Source of the DNA: an uncultured Asticcacaulis sp. | GTDB taxonomy: Bacteria; Pseudomonadota; Alphaproteobacteria; Caulobacterales; Caulobacteraceae | DNA: 11,830 bases | NCBI GenBank assembly: GCA_946480125.1 | Contig: CAMLIY010000082.1 | Coordinates: 1-11,830 of the forward strand | Direction: 5' to 3' | Shown: one piece after another, positions 1 to 6,575 of the stretch | How positions within the stretch are numbered: position 1 is the first letter of the stretch | How the letters are laid out: the number at the start of each line of letters is the position of its first letter | The notes under the pieces: generated by a model | The model's database searches: none | Told to the model about the DNA's origin: nothing | The model's input: the letters and a program-made list of their open reading frames with translations, nothing else | Position numbers and translations under genes: made by a program

Positions 1-1
1 T

Positions 2-412
2 GATTATCGCAGCCGTGACCGTTATGACCGCGACCAGGATGCCTATTATCGACGCGATCTGGTGCCTGGATATGGCGATGACCGTCGCGGGTATCAAAAC
101 GCCAATAGTGAGCACGAAGATCGTCATCGCGCCGGCCATCGCAGAAACTGGGAAAATCGTGAGCCGGACTATCGATACCAGTATAATGACTATCATCGTG
201 CCGATGAGCGCGAAGTTCGCCGTGAAAACCAGGCACGCTATACCCGGCAAGAAGATGCCAGCGGCTATCAGCGCGAGACTGACCGTGATGGCTGGATGAG
301 CCGCGAACGTGCGGACTATGGCCGCGAAGATTTCGATCGCGATCGCTACAATGAACGTGAGCGCTATTATGCGCGCAACGACGAAAACCGCGACCGCTGG
401 AACCGTCGCTGA
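2..412 (+). CDS. C-terminal part of an Arg/Asp/Tyr-rich low-complexity protein (5' partial)
   Basis: An open frame enters from the left edge and ends with TGA at 410-412, giving about 136 visible residues. The product is dominated by Arg, Asp, Tyr, Glu and Asn in short recurring patterns such as RDRYDRD, DRDRYNERERYY and ENRDRWNRR, with almost no aliphatic residues. This suggests an unstructured, highly hydrophilic tail rather than a folded domain. The first possible internal start is GTG at 62, but the same composition continues upstream of it to the window edge, so the real start is probably outside the window. A strong terminator follows 21 bases after the stop. I do not recognise the family; the N-terminal part, which may hold an identifiable domain or signal peptide, is not visible. 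Confidence 0.72.
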   Translation, partial: DYRSRDRYDRDQDAYYRRDLVPGYGDDRRGYQNANSEHEDRHRAGHRRNWENREPDYRYQYNDYHRADEREVRRENQARYTRQEDASGYQRETDRDGWMSRERADYGREDFDRDRYNERERYYARNDENRDRWNRR

Positions 413-433
413 CCCCATTGAGAGGGCAAGCTG

Positions 434-470
434 AAAAGACGCCGGATGGGTTTCCCGTCCGGTGTCTTTT
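434..470 (+). terminator. Intrinsic terminator after the Arg/Asp/Tyr-rich gene
   Basis: A 16-17 bp stem: 434-450 (AAAAGACGCCGGATGGG) pairs with 454-470, with two G-T wobbles and a TTT loop. An A-run precedes it and TTTTCGTTGT follows, so it could work in both directions. It separates the first gene from the small gene that starts near 523. Confidence 0.85.
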
Positions 471-510
471 CGTTGTGATTATTCACTTGTGGATTAGCCT
501 TCCGAAAATA

Positions 511-516
511 AGGGAG
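511..516 (+). promoter_or_regulatory. Ribosome binding site AGGGAG before ATG 523
   Basis: AGGGAG lies six bases before ATG 523-525, the best initiation signal in the area. The frame opened by this ATG closes at 600. The conserved-looking protein lies in the next frame, so this site is the main evidence that the small downstream gene really begins here and has undergone a 1-base shift. Confidence 0.55.
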
Positions 517-604
517 TGGACGATGCGTCAAACGATCCCTGTGGGTTGTCTTTTCACTGTGGGCCGATGCCGCCATTGCGCAAACTGTAAAGCCAATTAA
601 TACA

Positions 605-886
605 GTGCCGATGGACTGGGCCAACCATGCGTTTGAAAGTTTGTTGTCACTCATAAAGCATAGTGGTGTTGGCTGGAACAATGTTCTGGGAGCTTTCGTA
701 TTTGTTACTGCGGCATCTGAAATTTACAGAGGCATGAAAACCGGTGCGCTGGAAAATATTCCAACTTTGAGGGGCGATCGTCGGAAGACGCCATTTCGGT
801 TTTATGTAAGCCTTTTCTTTATTGTCATTATCACATTGGGAGGGGGCGGGCTGGCACTCGGATTACTTCCAAGTGTCCATTGGTAG
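605..886 (+). CDS. Small two-helix membrane protein, probably frameshifted near its start
   Basis: The clean frame starts at GTG 605 (or ATG 611) and ends at TAG 884-886, 93 residues. Two hydrophobic stretches are visible, about residues 26-38 (VLGAFVFVTAA) and 68-88 (YVSLFFIVIITLGGGG), separated by a basic loop containing RGDRRK. Neither 605 nor 611 has a ribosome binding site. The same frame stays open upstream to 512 and encodes a credible export signal: a hydrophobic run VVFSLWADA followed by the cleavage-like AIA-Q at 575-583. A good start (ATG 523 with AGGGAG) exists, but in the neighbouring frame. The full gene is therefore probably 523-886 with a one-base insertion or deletion between about 526 and 556. 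That would be a recent pseudogene, a sequencing error, or less likely programmed frameshifting. The 3' end overlaps convergent selO by 24 bp. The family is not recognised. Confidence 0.6.
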   Translation: MPMDWANHAFESLLSLIKHSGVGWNNVLGAFVFVTAASEIYRGMKTGALENIPTLRGDRRKTPFRFYVSLFFIVIITLGGGGLALGLLPSVHW

Positions 887-2266
887 CGCCAATGCCTGCC
901 GGTATTCCTCGATGGCGGTCAGTTTGGCCCCGAAGGGCGCCCAGTCGTCCTTCAGGGCGATCTGCGCCCAGATGGCCTCTATCTCGTCGATCAGGAGGGT
1001 TTCCGGATCGGCCTGCCTGAAGCGCGGATGATCCAGCTTTTCCGCTACAGCGGTATCATAGGTTTTCAAAAGGTCTTGGAAGGCGGTAAAGGTCTCGCCG
1101 GTATAGCTTTCAGCACGTGGGCCGGAGAGGGCGCGGGTTTCGCTTAGCTGGCCACCGAACCAGTCATAGAACAGTCCCTCGAAACTGCCATCATAGCGCT
1201 GGGTGGCCAGGAAATCGTATAGGGCTTTCACCAAAGGCGCATTGTCAGGCTTCGGCGAGATATTTAGCCGCCGGCAGATGGCCAGGCCCCGTTCGTATTC
1301 GTAGCGTTCGTTGAAGGCATTGAAGCTTTCGATCAACGGCTCAGGCTCCGTAATCAGGGTCAGGCAGCGGCCAAGCTGGCCGAGATTCCACAGCACGGCG
1401 TCCGGCTGGCGGCCATAGGCGTAAAGCCCGCTGTGGTCGAAATAGGAGGCGGTGAAATTTGGATCATAGTACGGCAGGAAACGATAGGGGCCGTAATCGA
1501 AGCTTTCGCCGGTGATGTTCATATTGTCGGTATTGAGCACGCCATGGACAAAACCAGCGGCCATCCAGCGCGCCGCCAGTCTGGCGGTTTCCGTCACCAC
1601 AGCGTCAAATAGTTCGGCGGCATCGCTGCATTCAGGGTAATAGTTGGCCAGGATAAAGGCGACGAGATCGCGCATGGTCTCAGTCTCGTTGCGATAGGCC
1701 AGGCGTTCAAACGTGCCAAAGCGGATATGGCTGTGGCTCAGACGCACCAGCACCGACGACCGGGTCGGCGAAGGCTCATCACCGCGCACCAATGCTTCGC
1801 CGGTCTCAATCAGCGAAAAAGACTTCGAGGTCGGCACGCCGAGCGCTTCCAGCATAGCTGTGGCCAAAACCTCGCGCACCCCGCCTTTCAGGGTCAGCTT
1901 ACCATCACCTCCGCGTGACCACGGCGTCTTGCCGGAGCCCTTGGTGCCGAGATCGAGCAGGCGGCCACGGTCATCGAGCAGTTGCGCGAACAGGAAGCCG
2001 CGGCCGTCGCCCAGATCGGGATTATAATGGCGGAACTGATGACCGTGGTAGCGCAGGGCCAGGGGGATCGGCTGGTTGTCGGGCAGGGGGTGGAAGCGGC
2101 CGAAATGGGCGATCCATTCGGCATCGCTCAGGGTTTCCAGACCAACCGATCGCGCGGCGTGCTGATTGCGATAACGCAGGATCGTTTGCGGGAAATCGGC
2201 GGCGGCTACGGCGTCATGCAGGGCGAGTTGACTGTGTTCGAGCCGGGGGGCGGGACGATAGGTCAT
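863..2266 (-). CDS. selO: Protein adenylyltransferase SelO (YdiU/UPF0061 family)
   Basis: A 467-residue protein of usual bacterial SelO length. SelO is a kinase-fold enzyme that binds ATP in flipped orientation and transfers AMP to Ser, Thr or Tyr of target proteins; it is linked to redox homeostasis. Visible family motifs are GDGRG (86-90), LGTKGSGKTPWSRGGDGK (106-123) with the likely catalytic Lys109, RLSHSHIRFG (175-184), and HGVLNTDNM (241-249) with the candidate general base Asp247 and Asn248. DYGP (257-260) holds the metal-binding Asp257. The C-terminus ends at TAA after DTWK; the penultimate selenocysteine of animal SelO is absent, as in most bacteria. The start ATG overlaps the stop of the upstream cystatin-like gene (TGATG) and has no clear ribosome binding site of its own, so translation is probably coupled. 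Confidence 0.97.
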   Translation of the reverse strand: MTYRPAPRLEHSQLALHDAVAAADFPQTILRYRNQHAARSVGLETLSDAEWIAHFGRFHPLPDNQPIPLALRYHGHQFRHYNPDLGDGRGFLFAQLLDDRGRLLDLGTKGSGKTPWSRGGDGKLTLKGGVREVLATAMLEALGVPTSKSFSLIETGEALVRGDEPSPTRSSVLVRLSHSHIRFGTFERLAYRNETETMRDLVAFILANYYPECSDAAELFDAVVTETARLAARWMAAGFVHGVLNTDNMNITGESFDYGPYRFLPYYDPNFTASYFDHSGLYAYGRQPDAVLWNLGQLGRCLTLITEPEPLIESFNAFNERYEYERGLAICRRLNISPKPDNAPLVKALYDFLATQRYDGSFEGLFYDWFGGQLSETRALSGPRAESYTGETFTAFQDLLKTYDTAVAEKLDHPRFRQADPETLLIDEIEAIWAQIALKDDWAPFGAKLTAIEEYRQALALPMDTWK

Positions 2267-2637
2267 CAGCTACAGGTTTTCACATTTTGCCACGAGGTTA
2301 ATTTGTAACTTTGGTCCAGTCCGCGAAAAACCTTGGCGGCGACGAACTTGCCGCTGGTCAGGAGAGCGATCTTGTCTGGTTTGACGCTGAGGCACAGGCT
2401 GTAATTAATACCGGCGACGATCTGCTGGCGGGCCAAGACAATCTTGTCCAGCCTGACCTTTTTCGGTGCGGCGGAAATGGCGAAATCGGCGGCGGCCTGG
2501 ATATCCGGATCATCCACCTCTGCCTTCTGGTAACCGCCGACGATCGGCAAGGGCGCTTCCGCCGGCGTCTGGGCGCAGGCCGCGGATGCGACTATCAGCA
2601 GGGTGGGAGCGACAAGAGCGAGGCGCGGTAATATCAT
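2266..2637 (-). CDS. Secreted cystatin-like protein (putative cysteine protease inhibitor, I25-like)
   Basis: A 123-residue protein with an N-terminal signal peptide (hydrophobic 6-20; likely cleavage ACA-Q at 22/23). The mature part has the cystatin plan: an N-terminal GG at 34-35, a helix resembling cystatin helix 1 (VDDPDIQAAADFAI, 41-54), the first inhibitory loop QIVAG (72-76; family motif QxVxG) followed by INYSLCLSV, and a Trp in the position of the second hairpin (W116). C82 and C122 could form a disulfide. Cystatins insert these three elements into the active site of papain-like proteases; the export signal suggests action in the periplasm or outside. The gene is first in a tight pair with selO (1-base overlap, TGATG). 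Identification is by motif pattern only, and whether it still inhibits a protease is unknown. Confidence 0.8.
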   Translation of the reverse strand: MILPRLALVAPTLLIVASAACAQTPAEAPLPIVGGYQKAEVDDPDIQAAADFAISAAPKKVRLDKIVLARQQIVAGINYSLCLSVKPDKIALLTSGKFVAAKVFRGLDQSYKLTSWQNVKTCS

Positions 2638-2641
2638 GGTG

Positions 2642-2669
2642 TTGAAATCCGGTTTTGCTTGGCTATAGC
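2642..2669 (+). promoter_or_regulatory. Candidate nhaA promoter with a palindromic -10 shared by the divergent gene
   Basis: TTGAAAT (2642-2648) is followed after 13 bp by GCTATAGC (2662-2669), close to the Caulobacter housekeeping pattern TTGACGS, N10-14, GCTANAWC. The -10 lies inside the perfect 10-bp palindrome GGCTATAGCC (2661-2670). It therefore reads identically on the minus strand towards the cystatin/selO pair, although no good -35 is seen in that direction. Confidence 0.45.
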
Positions 2670-2693
2670 CGGTGAGGCTGTTAGAAATCCATC

Positions 2694-3893
2694 ATGAAAA
2701 CGCCCGCGCCCCCAAACACGTTATTGAACAAATCCCTGCTTGAATTTCTCAAAACAGAGGCCGGTTCCGGCACGCTTCTGGCCATTTTTGCCGTGGTGGC
2801 CATTGTGTGGGCCAATTCGCCCTTTGCCGAAAGCTATTTCGCCTTCATCCATACGCATTTCACCCTGTCCGTGCCTGGCTGGAGCCTTGACGAAAGCGTG
2901 CTCGAATGGACCAAGGAAGGCCTGATGGCCATCTTTTTCTTCGTCGTCGGGCTGGAGATCAAGTACGAAATCTTCCGCGGCGAACTGTCCAGTCCGCAAA
3001 AACTGGCTCTGCCGGTGGTGGCGGCGATCGGCGGCATGGTGGTGCCCGCCGGTGTCTATGTCCTCATCAATCTGTTGCCGGGTGGTGATCTGCACGGCTG
3101 GTCGGTGCCCATGGCCACCGATATCGCCTTTGCCCTGGCCATCCTGGCCCTGGTAGGAAAAAACCTGCCATCATCCCTGCGGGTATTCCTCCTCACCCTG
3201 GCGATTGTCGATGATCTTGGCGCGGTGATGGTCATCGGCATATTCTACAGCCATGGTTTCCACGTGGGATATCTGGTGGCTATGGTGGCCCTGCTGGCCA
3301 TAATGGCGTCGGTGAAATTCGTTCTGCGCAGTCGGGCAATGCTTTATGGCGCCTATGCGGTTTTGTTCGTGCTGATTTGGGCCATGAGCATAAAGTCAGG
3401 TCTGGGGCCATCGCTGGTGGCCGTCATGGCCGCTTTTTGTGTCACGCTTGGACCGACAAAAAACGGCGAACCAGTGCTGAAAGAGGCGCTGCATTATGTG
3501 CACCCTTACGTCGCTTTCCTCATCCTGCCCTTTTTCGCCTTTACCGCTTCCGGCTTTTCGCTGGCCGGCGCCGGCTGGGACAGCCTGGCCGATCCGCGCT
3601 TTCTGGGCGTGACGCTGGGCCTTTTCGTCGGCAAGCAATTGGGCATCTTTTTCGCCGCCTGGCTGGCGGTGAAACTGAAACTGGCCGCCATGCCGGAAGG
3701 GGCGACGGCCTGGCAGCTCTATGGTGTCTGCCTGCTGTGCGGCATCGGCTTCACCATGAGCCTGTACCTGGGGGCGCTGGCCTTCTCCGCCGGTGATGAC
3801 GCAGCGCAAATCGCGGTCAAGTCCGGCGTGGTGCTGGGTTCGCTGCTGTCGGGCGGATTAGGTGCGCTCTGGCTATCGCGCAAGACAGCCTAA
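2694..3893 (+). CDS. nhaA: Na+/H+ antiporter NhaA
   Basis: A 399-residue inner-membrane protein of the expected NhaA length with about 12 hydrophobic segments. It exchanges cytoplasmic Na+ or Li+ for periplasmic protons and supports pH and salt homeostasis. Diagnostic motifs are FFFVVGLEIKYEIFRGEL (81-98), ATDIAFALAIL (141-151; Thr142/Asp143 match the unwound helix IV), and LAIVDDLGAV (169-178), whose Asp173/Asp174 correspond to the ion-binding pair D163/D164 of E. coli. GLFVGKQLGI (309-318) holds the helix-X Lys314, equivalent to K300. The C-terminal GIGFTMSLYLGALAF is also typical. ATG 2694 gives a standard N-terminus; the upstream ribosome binding site is weak. The stop codon overlaps the stop of the convergent acyl-CoA synthetase by 4 bp, with no room for a terminator between them. 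Confidence 0.98.
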   Translation: MKTPAPPNTLLNKSLLEFLKTEAGSGTLLAIFAVVAIVWANSPFAESYFAFIHTHFTLSVPGWSLDESVLEWTKEGLMAIFFFVVGLEIKYEIFRGELSSPQKLALPVVAAIGGMVVPAGVYVLINLLPGGDLHGWSVPMATDIAFALAILALVGKNLPSSLRVFLLTLAIVDDLGAVMVIGIFYSHGFHVGYLVAMVALLAIMASVKFVLRSRAMLYGAYAVLFVLIWAMSIKSGLGPSLVAVMAAFCVTLGPTKNGEPVLKEALHYVHPYVAFLILPFFAFTASGFSLAGAGWDSLADPRFLGVTLGLFVGKQLGIFFAAWLAVKLKLAAMPEGATAWQLYGVCLLCGIGFTMSLYLGALAFSAGDDAAQIAVKSGVVLGSLLSGGLGALWLSRKTA

Positions 3894-5731
3894 AGGCGCA
3901 GCTTGCCGGTGGTGATATCCCCGATCAGGTCGGCGGTCAGCGGCACGTAATCATCATCATGGCAGACAAAGATCGGATCGGTTGTCTGCGTGATATCGTA
4001 GCCGACCTTGATCAGGTCCATCTTCTTGTACTTGAAAGTGCCGGTGGTTTCGGCATCGTGCAGCATCCGTACGAAACGCGGCCGCGCCCAGATCGGCAGT
4101 TTTGAGTCGACGAAGTTCTTGAACACCTTCAGGTCGAAGCCTTCGCGTGCGATGATCGCCGCCATGCCGGCCTTGCCGTCGTGGTTCGGCACGGGCACGC
4201 CATAGATGATGGCTTCCTCGACGCCCGGTGCGGCGGCGGAATATTCCGCCACTTCCGAGGTCGAGACGTTTTCACCCTTCCAGCGGAAAGTATCGCCGAT
4301 GCGATCGATGAAATAGAGGTAGCCGGCCTTGTCCTGCTTCATCAGGTCGCCGGTGCGGAACCACTGGTCGCCCTTTTTGAAGACATCGGTCAGCACCTTC
4401 TTCTGCGAAGCAGCCTTGTCGGCATAGCCCGAATAGGAATGGCGGGCGTCGTGGGCGATCTGGCCGATGGCCTCGCCGATTTCGCCGGGCCGGCACTCAT
4501 AGCACAGGCCATTAGGCTGACGGTCGGGCATTTCGCTTTCAATATCAAAGCGCACCAGCCGGACATTGAAGCTTTTCTTGAGCATTTTGGGCACGCGGGC
4601 GATGGCGCCGGAATGGCCGTCGAGGTTGAACAAAGACACATTGCCCTCGGTCGAACCATAGAACTCCATCACCTCCTTGATATGGAAGCGCGATTTGAAA
4701 TGATCCCACACTTCCGGCCGCATGCCGTTGCCAAAGGCCATGCGGACCTTGTGCCTGGTCTCGTCTTCCGGATTGGGCGCCGGCGGCGAATTGACCAGAT
4801 AGCGGCACAGTTCGCCGATATAAACGAGATGGGTGATCCCCTCGGCGCGAACATCGCTCCAGAACTGGCTGGCGGAAAACTTGCGCTTGAGCACAACCGC
4901 TCCGCCATTGAGCAAGGCGGCGCCGACGCCGCAAAGCCCGCCTGTGGCATGATACAGCGGCAAAACACAGTAGAGCTTTTCGCCCGGCTTCATCTGGGTC
5001 AGGCCGGCGAAAGCCTTCATGTAGAGTTGGGCGCGGGCATTGGAAATCTTGGCCGCCTTGGGCAGGCCGGTGGTGCCGGAGGTGTAGATGTAAAGCGCGG
5101 TCTTATGGGCGGTCAGGGCGCTGCGGAAAGCGCGGTCGGGCCGCACGCTGGAAACGCCTTTGAGCGCGGCATCGAGGCTGCGGCAGTTTTCGCTCTCGTT
5201 TTCGCGCGGCAGATCGAGCACCCATAGCGCCTGGTGACGCTCGATCTGGTGTTCGACCTCCTGAAAACAGGCGCGTGTCGTCTGGTCAACAATGGTCAGG
5301 CTGGCGACTGAAATATTGATGCAGTGCGCCAGACCTGTGCCGGTCAGCGAGTTGTTGATCAGGGCGGTGATGACGCCGATCTTGTTGAAGCCGATCCAGA
5401 TGGCCAGATAATCGAGCCGGTTAGGCAGAAACAGGGCCACCGTATCGCCGGGCTTGAGGCCCCGCTGACGGCCCCAGTGGGCGTAGCGGTTGGCCATCGT
5501 ATCCAGCTGCTGATAGGTGAGAGATTTACCTTCGAATTTAACCGCCAGGTTGTTCGGCCATTTATTGGCCGCCGCCTCAAAATCATCGCACACCAGGTCG
5601 TGTGAGTCCGGATTGACGGGCTTGACCCATTTCAAAATGCGCAGCAGGCGCTTCATGAAAATGAAATCACGCTTTATGTTGCTGGCAAGACCCATGCGAT
5701 TAAGCTCCCGGTCGGTACGGCTATATGCCAT
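3890..5731 (-). CDS. Long-chain / very-long-chain acyl-CoA synthetase (FATP-type, FadD6-like)
   Basis: A 613-residue member of the AMP-forming adenylate-forming superfamily, which activates fatty acids to acyl-CoA via an acyl-adenylate. Motifs in order: ATP-binding P-loop YTSGTTGLPK (216-225), LPLYHATGG (257-265), FYGSTEGN (357-364), RTGD (459-462), and DRIGDTFRWKGENVSTSEV (476-494). The last is the form characteristic of the FATP/SLC27 branch rather than classical FadD. TGTFKYKK (563-570) holds the probable catalytic C-terminal Lys. No membrane anchor is obvious; a short basic and hydrophobic segment (27-37) may contact membrane. The start is uncertain: ATG 5731 has only a weak upstream AGAG, whereas the internal ATG at 5695 (residue 13) is preceded by GGGAG nine bases upstream. 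Substrate chain length cannot be read from sequence. No partner gene lies beside it; it faces nhaA. Confidence 0.92.
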   Translation of the reverse strand: MAYSRTDRELNRMGLASNIKRDFIFMKRLLRILKWVKPVNPDSHDLVCDDFEAAANKWPNNLAVKFEGKSLTYQQLDTMANRYAHWGRQRGLKPGDTVALFLPNRLDYLAIWIGFNKIGVITALINNSLTGTGLAHCINISVASLTIVDQTTRACFQEVEHQIERHQALWVLDLPRENESENCRSLDAALKGVSSVRPDRAFRSALTAHKTALYIYTSGTTGLPKAAKISNARAQLYMKAFAGLTQMKPGEKLYCVLPLYHATGGLCGVGAALLNGGAVVLKRKFSASQFWSDVRAEGITHLVYIGELCRYLVNSPPAPNPEDETRHKVRMAFGNGMRPEVWDHFKSRFHIKEVMEFYGSTEGNVSLFNLDGHSGAIARVPKMLKKSFNVRLVRFDIESEMPDRQPNGLCYECRPGEIGEAIGQIAHDARHSYSGYADKAASQKKVLTDVFKKGDQWFRTGDLMKQDKAGYLYFIDRIGDTFRWKGENVSTSEVAEYSAAAPGVEEAIIYGVPVPNHDGKAGMAAIIAREGFDLKVFKNFVDSKLPIWARPRFVRMLHDAETTGTFKYKKMDLIKVGYDITQTTDPIFVCHDDDYVPLTADLIGDITTGKLRL

Positions 5732-5746
5732 TACTCTAGGTCGTAA

Positions 5747-5754
5747 CCTATAGC
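5747..5754 (-). promoter_or_regulatory. Possible -10 element upstream of the acyl-CoA synthetase
   Basis: On the minus strand GCTATAGG (5754 to 5747) agrees with the Caulobacter-type -10 GCTANAWC at six or seven of eight positions. It lies 15 bp before ATG 5731 and about 50 bp before the alternative ATG 5695. The -35 candidate TTTACC is weak, so this is a tentative call. Confidence 0.25.
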
Positions 5755-5904
5755 CGAATCGTTACTGGTAAAGCGCAAATTCGTGTCCGGCGCTAATTTT
5801 CTGTGACGCAGCCGTAACGGAAGGCCGGCGCGGTCAGGTCATGCAAATACCATAATTTTCCCGATATCTTGCCACCAATAGCCAATTTGCGCATGGAGTT
5901 TCGC

Positions 5905-6348
5905 ATGACCCGCTTCTCATCACTGAAGATTTTCGCTCTGGCCGCCGGCGTTGTTTCGCTGATCGGAGGGGCTGTGGCCCCCATGACCGCCCTGGCGCAG
6001 AGCTATGACGGTTACTGCTACGTCAAAAAGGAAGACCTGGCCGGCAAGAATGCCGCCATCGGTGCGGCAGCCGGGGCCCTGGCCGGCAGTCTGCTCGGCA
6101 AGAAAGGTGACAAGACCAAGTCGGCCGTCATCGGTGGCGCGGTTGGTGGCGCGGCCGGTTATGTCGTCGGCAAGAATTCACACGAAAAGATCCGCTGCCG
6201 CGGCGCGGACTATTATGTCTACACCAAGGGCCAGTATGAGCCGGCCCCGCGCGCCGACCACAAGATTGTCTATTTCGAAGACCGTCCGTCGGGCATGAAC
6301 TACTACTATATCTCGAAGGGCAAGACCTACCGCTACAAAGGCCGGTAA
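5905..6348 (+). CDS. Exported glycine-zipper (2TM-type) protein
   Basis: A 147-residue protein from ATG 5905, chosen because GGAG lies six bases upstream (5895-5898) and the product then starts with a compact signal peptide (MTRFSSLKIF, hydrophobic 9-30, cleavage ALA-Q at 31/32). An in-frame TTG at 5869 and ATG at 5893 are possible but less likely. Residues 50-90 are a glycine zipper: two Gly/Ala-rich helices with GxxxG-like spacing (GAAAGALAGSLLG and IGGAVGGAAGYVVG) separated by a basic turn. Such segments usually insert in or pack against the outer or inner membrane. The C-terminal half is Tyr-rich and basic (YYVYTKGQYE, MNYYYISKGKTYRYKGR). C38 and C98 could pair. It is followed by its own terminator. 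A general envelope role is plausible; no specific function is assigned. Confidence 0.85.
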   Translation: MTRFSSLKIFALAAGVVSLIGGAVAPMTALAQSYDGYCYVKKEDLAGKNAAIGAAAGALAGSLLGKKGDKTKSAVIGGAVGGAAGYVVGKNSHEKIRCRGADYYVYTKGQYEPAPRADHKIVYFEDRPSGMNYYYISKGKTYRYKGR

Positions 6349-6394
6349 ATCGGCAGGATCACGGACCCTGCACCCGTAAGTTATATGCGCTTTT

Positions 6395-6430
6395 GGCTCC
6401 TTTCGCGGACATGCGGAAGGGGCTTTTTTT
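6395..6430 (+). terminator. Intrinsic terminator of the glycine-zipper gene
   Basis: GGCTCCTTTCGC (6395-6406) pairs over 12 positions, including wobbles, with GCGGAAGGGGCT (6413-6424). The loop is GGACAT and the T-tract runs 6424-6430. The next repeat element begins directly after the T-tract. Confidence 0.88.
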
Positions 6431-6507
6431 CTCCTCCCTTGCAAGCCTCTTGGCGAAGCGGGGGAGGTGGCGAGCAAGCGTAGCGCGTCGAGACGGAGGG
6501 GGCTTAA
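6431..6507 (-). repeat. Palindromic interspersed repeat, inverted copy with a 12-base insertion
   Basis: Read on the minus strand this follows the same scheme as the copies at 6516 and 10743: CCCCCTCCG, a variable stem region, CACCTCCCCCGCTTCGC, then AAGGGAGGAG. Twelve extra bases (CAAGAGGCTTGC) interrupt the terminal hairpin. It forms a head-to-head inverted pair with the copy at 6516-6575. No credible protein is encoded; the frames open here are by-products of the repeat. Confidence 0.8.
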
Positions 6508-6515
6508 CCATCCGC

Positions 6516-6575
6516 AAGAGGCCCCCTCCGGCGGGACTTCGCCCGCCACCTCCCCCGCTTCGCAAGGGAGGAGAA
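6516..6575 (+). repeat. Palindromic interspersed repeat (REP-like unit), copy A
   Basis: AAGAGGCCCCCTCCG (6516-6530) is followed by a stem-loop (GGCGGG 6530-6535, loop ACTTCG, CCCGCC 6542-6547). The conserved 29-base block 6547-6575 then begins CACCTCCCCCGCTTCGC and ends AAGGGAGGAGAA, and it can itself fold (CCTCCC with GGGAGG). Both flanking blocks are identical to the copy at 10743-10804. It ends exactly at the stop codon of the minus-strand gene 6576-7118. Confidence 0.88.

Noticed and set aside
863..2266. SelO as a selenoprotein
   Set aside because: The C-terminus is DTWK followed by TAA; there is no in-frame UGA or visible SECIS-like structure.
4181..5227. 348-residue plus-strand open frame
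   Set aside because: It is fully antisense to the acyl-CoA synthetase, whose motifs are unmistakable; long antisense frames are common in GC-rich genes.
5869..5904. TTG 5869 or ATG 5893 as the start of the glycine-zipper protein
   Set aside because: ATG 5905 has GGAG at ideal spacing and gives a compact signal peptide; the longer forms add polar residues before it.
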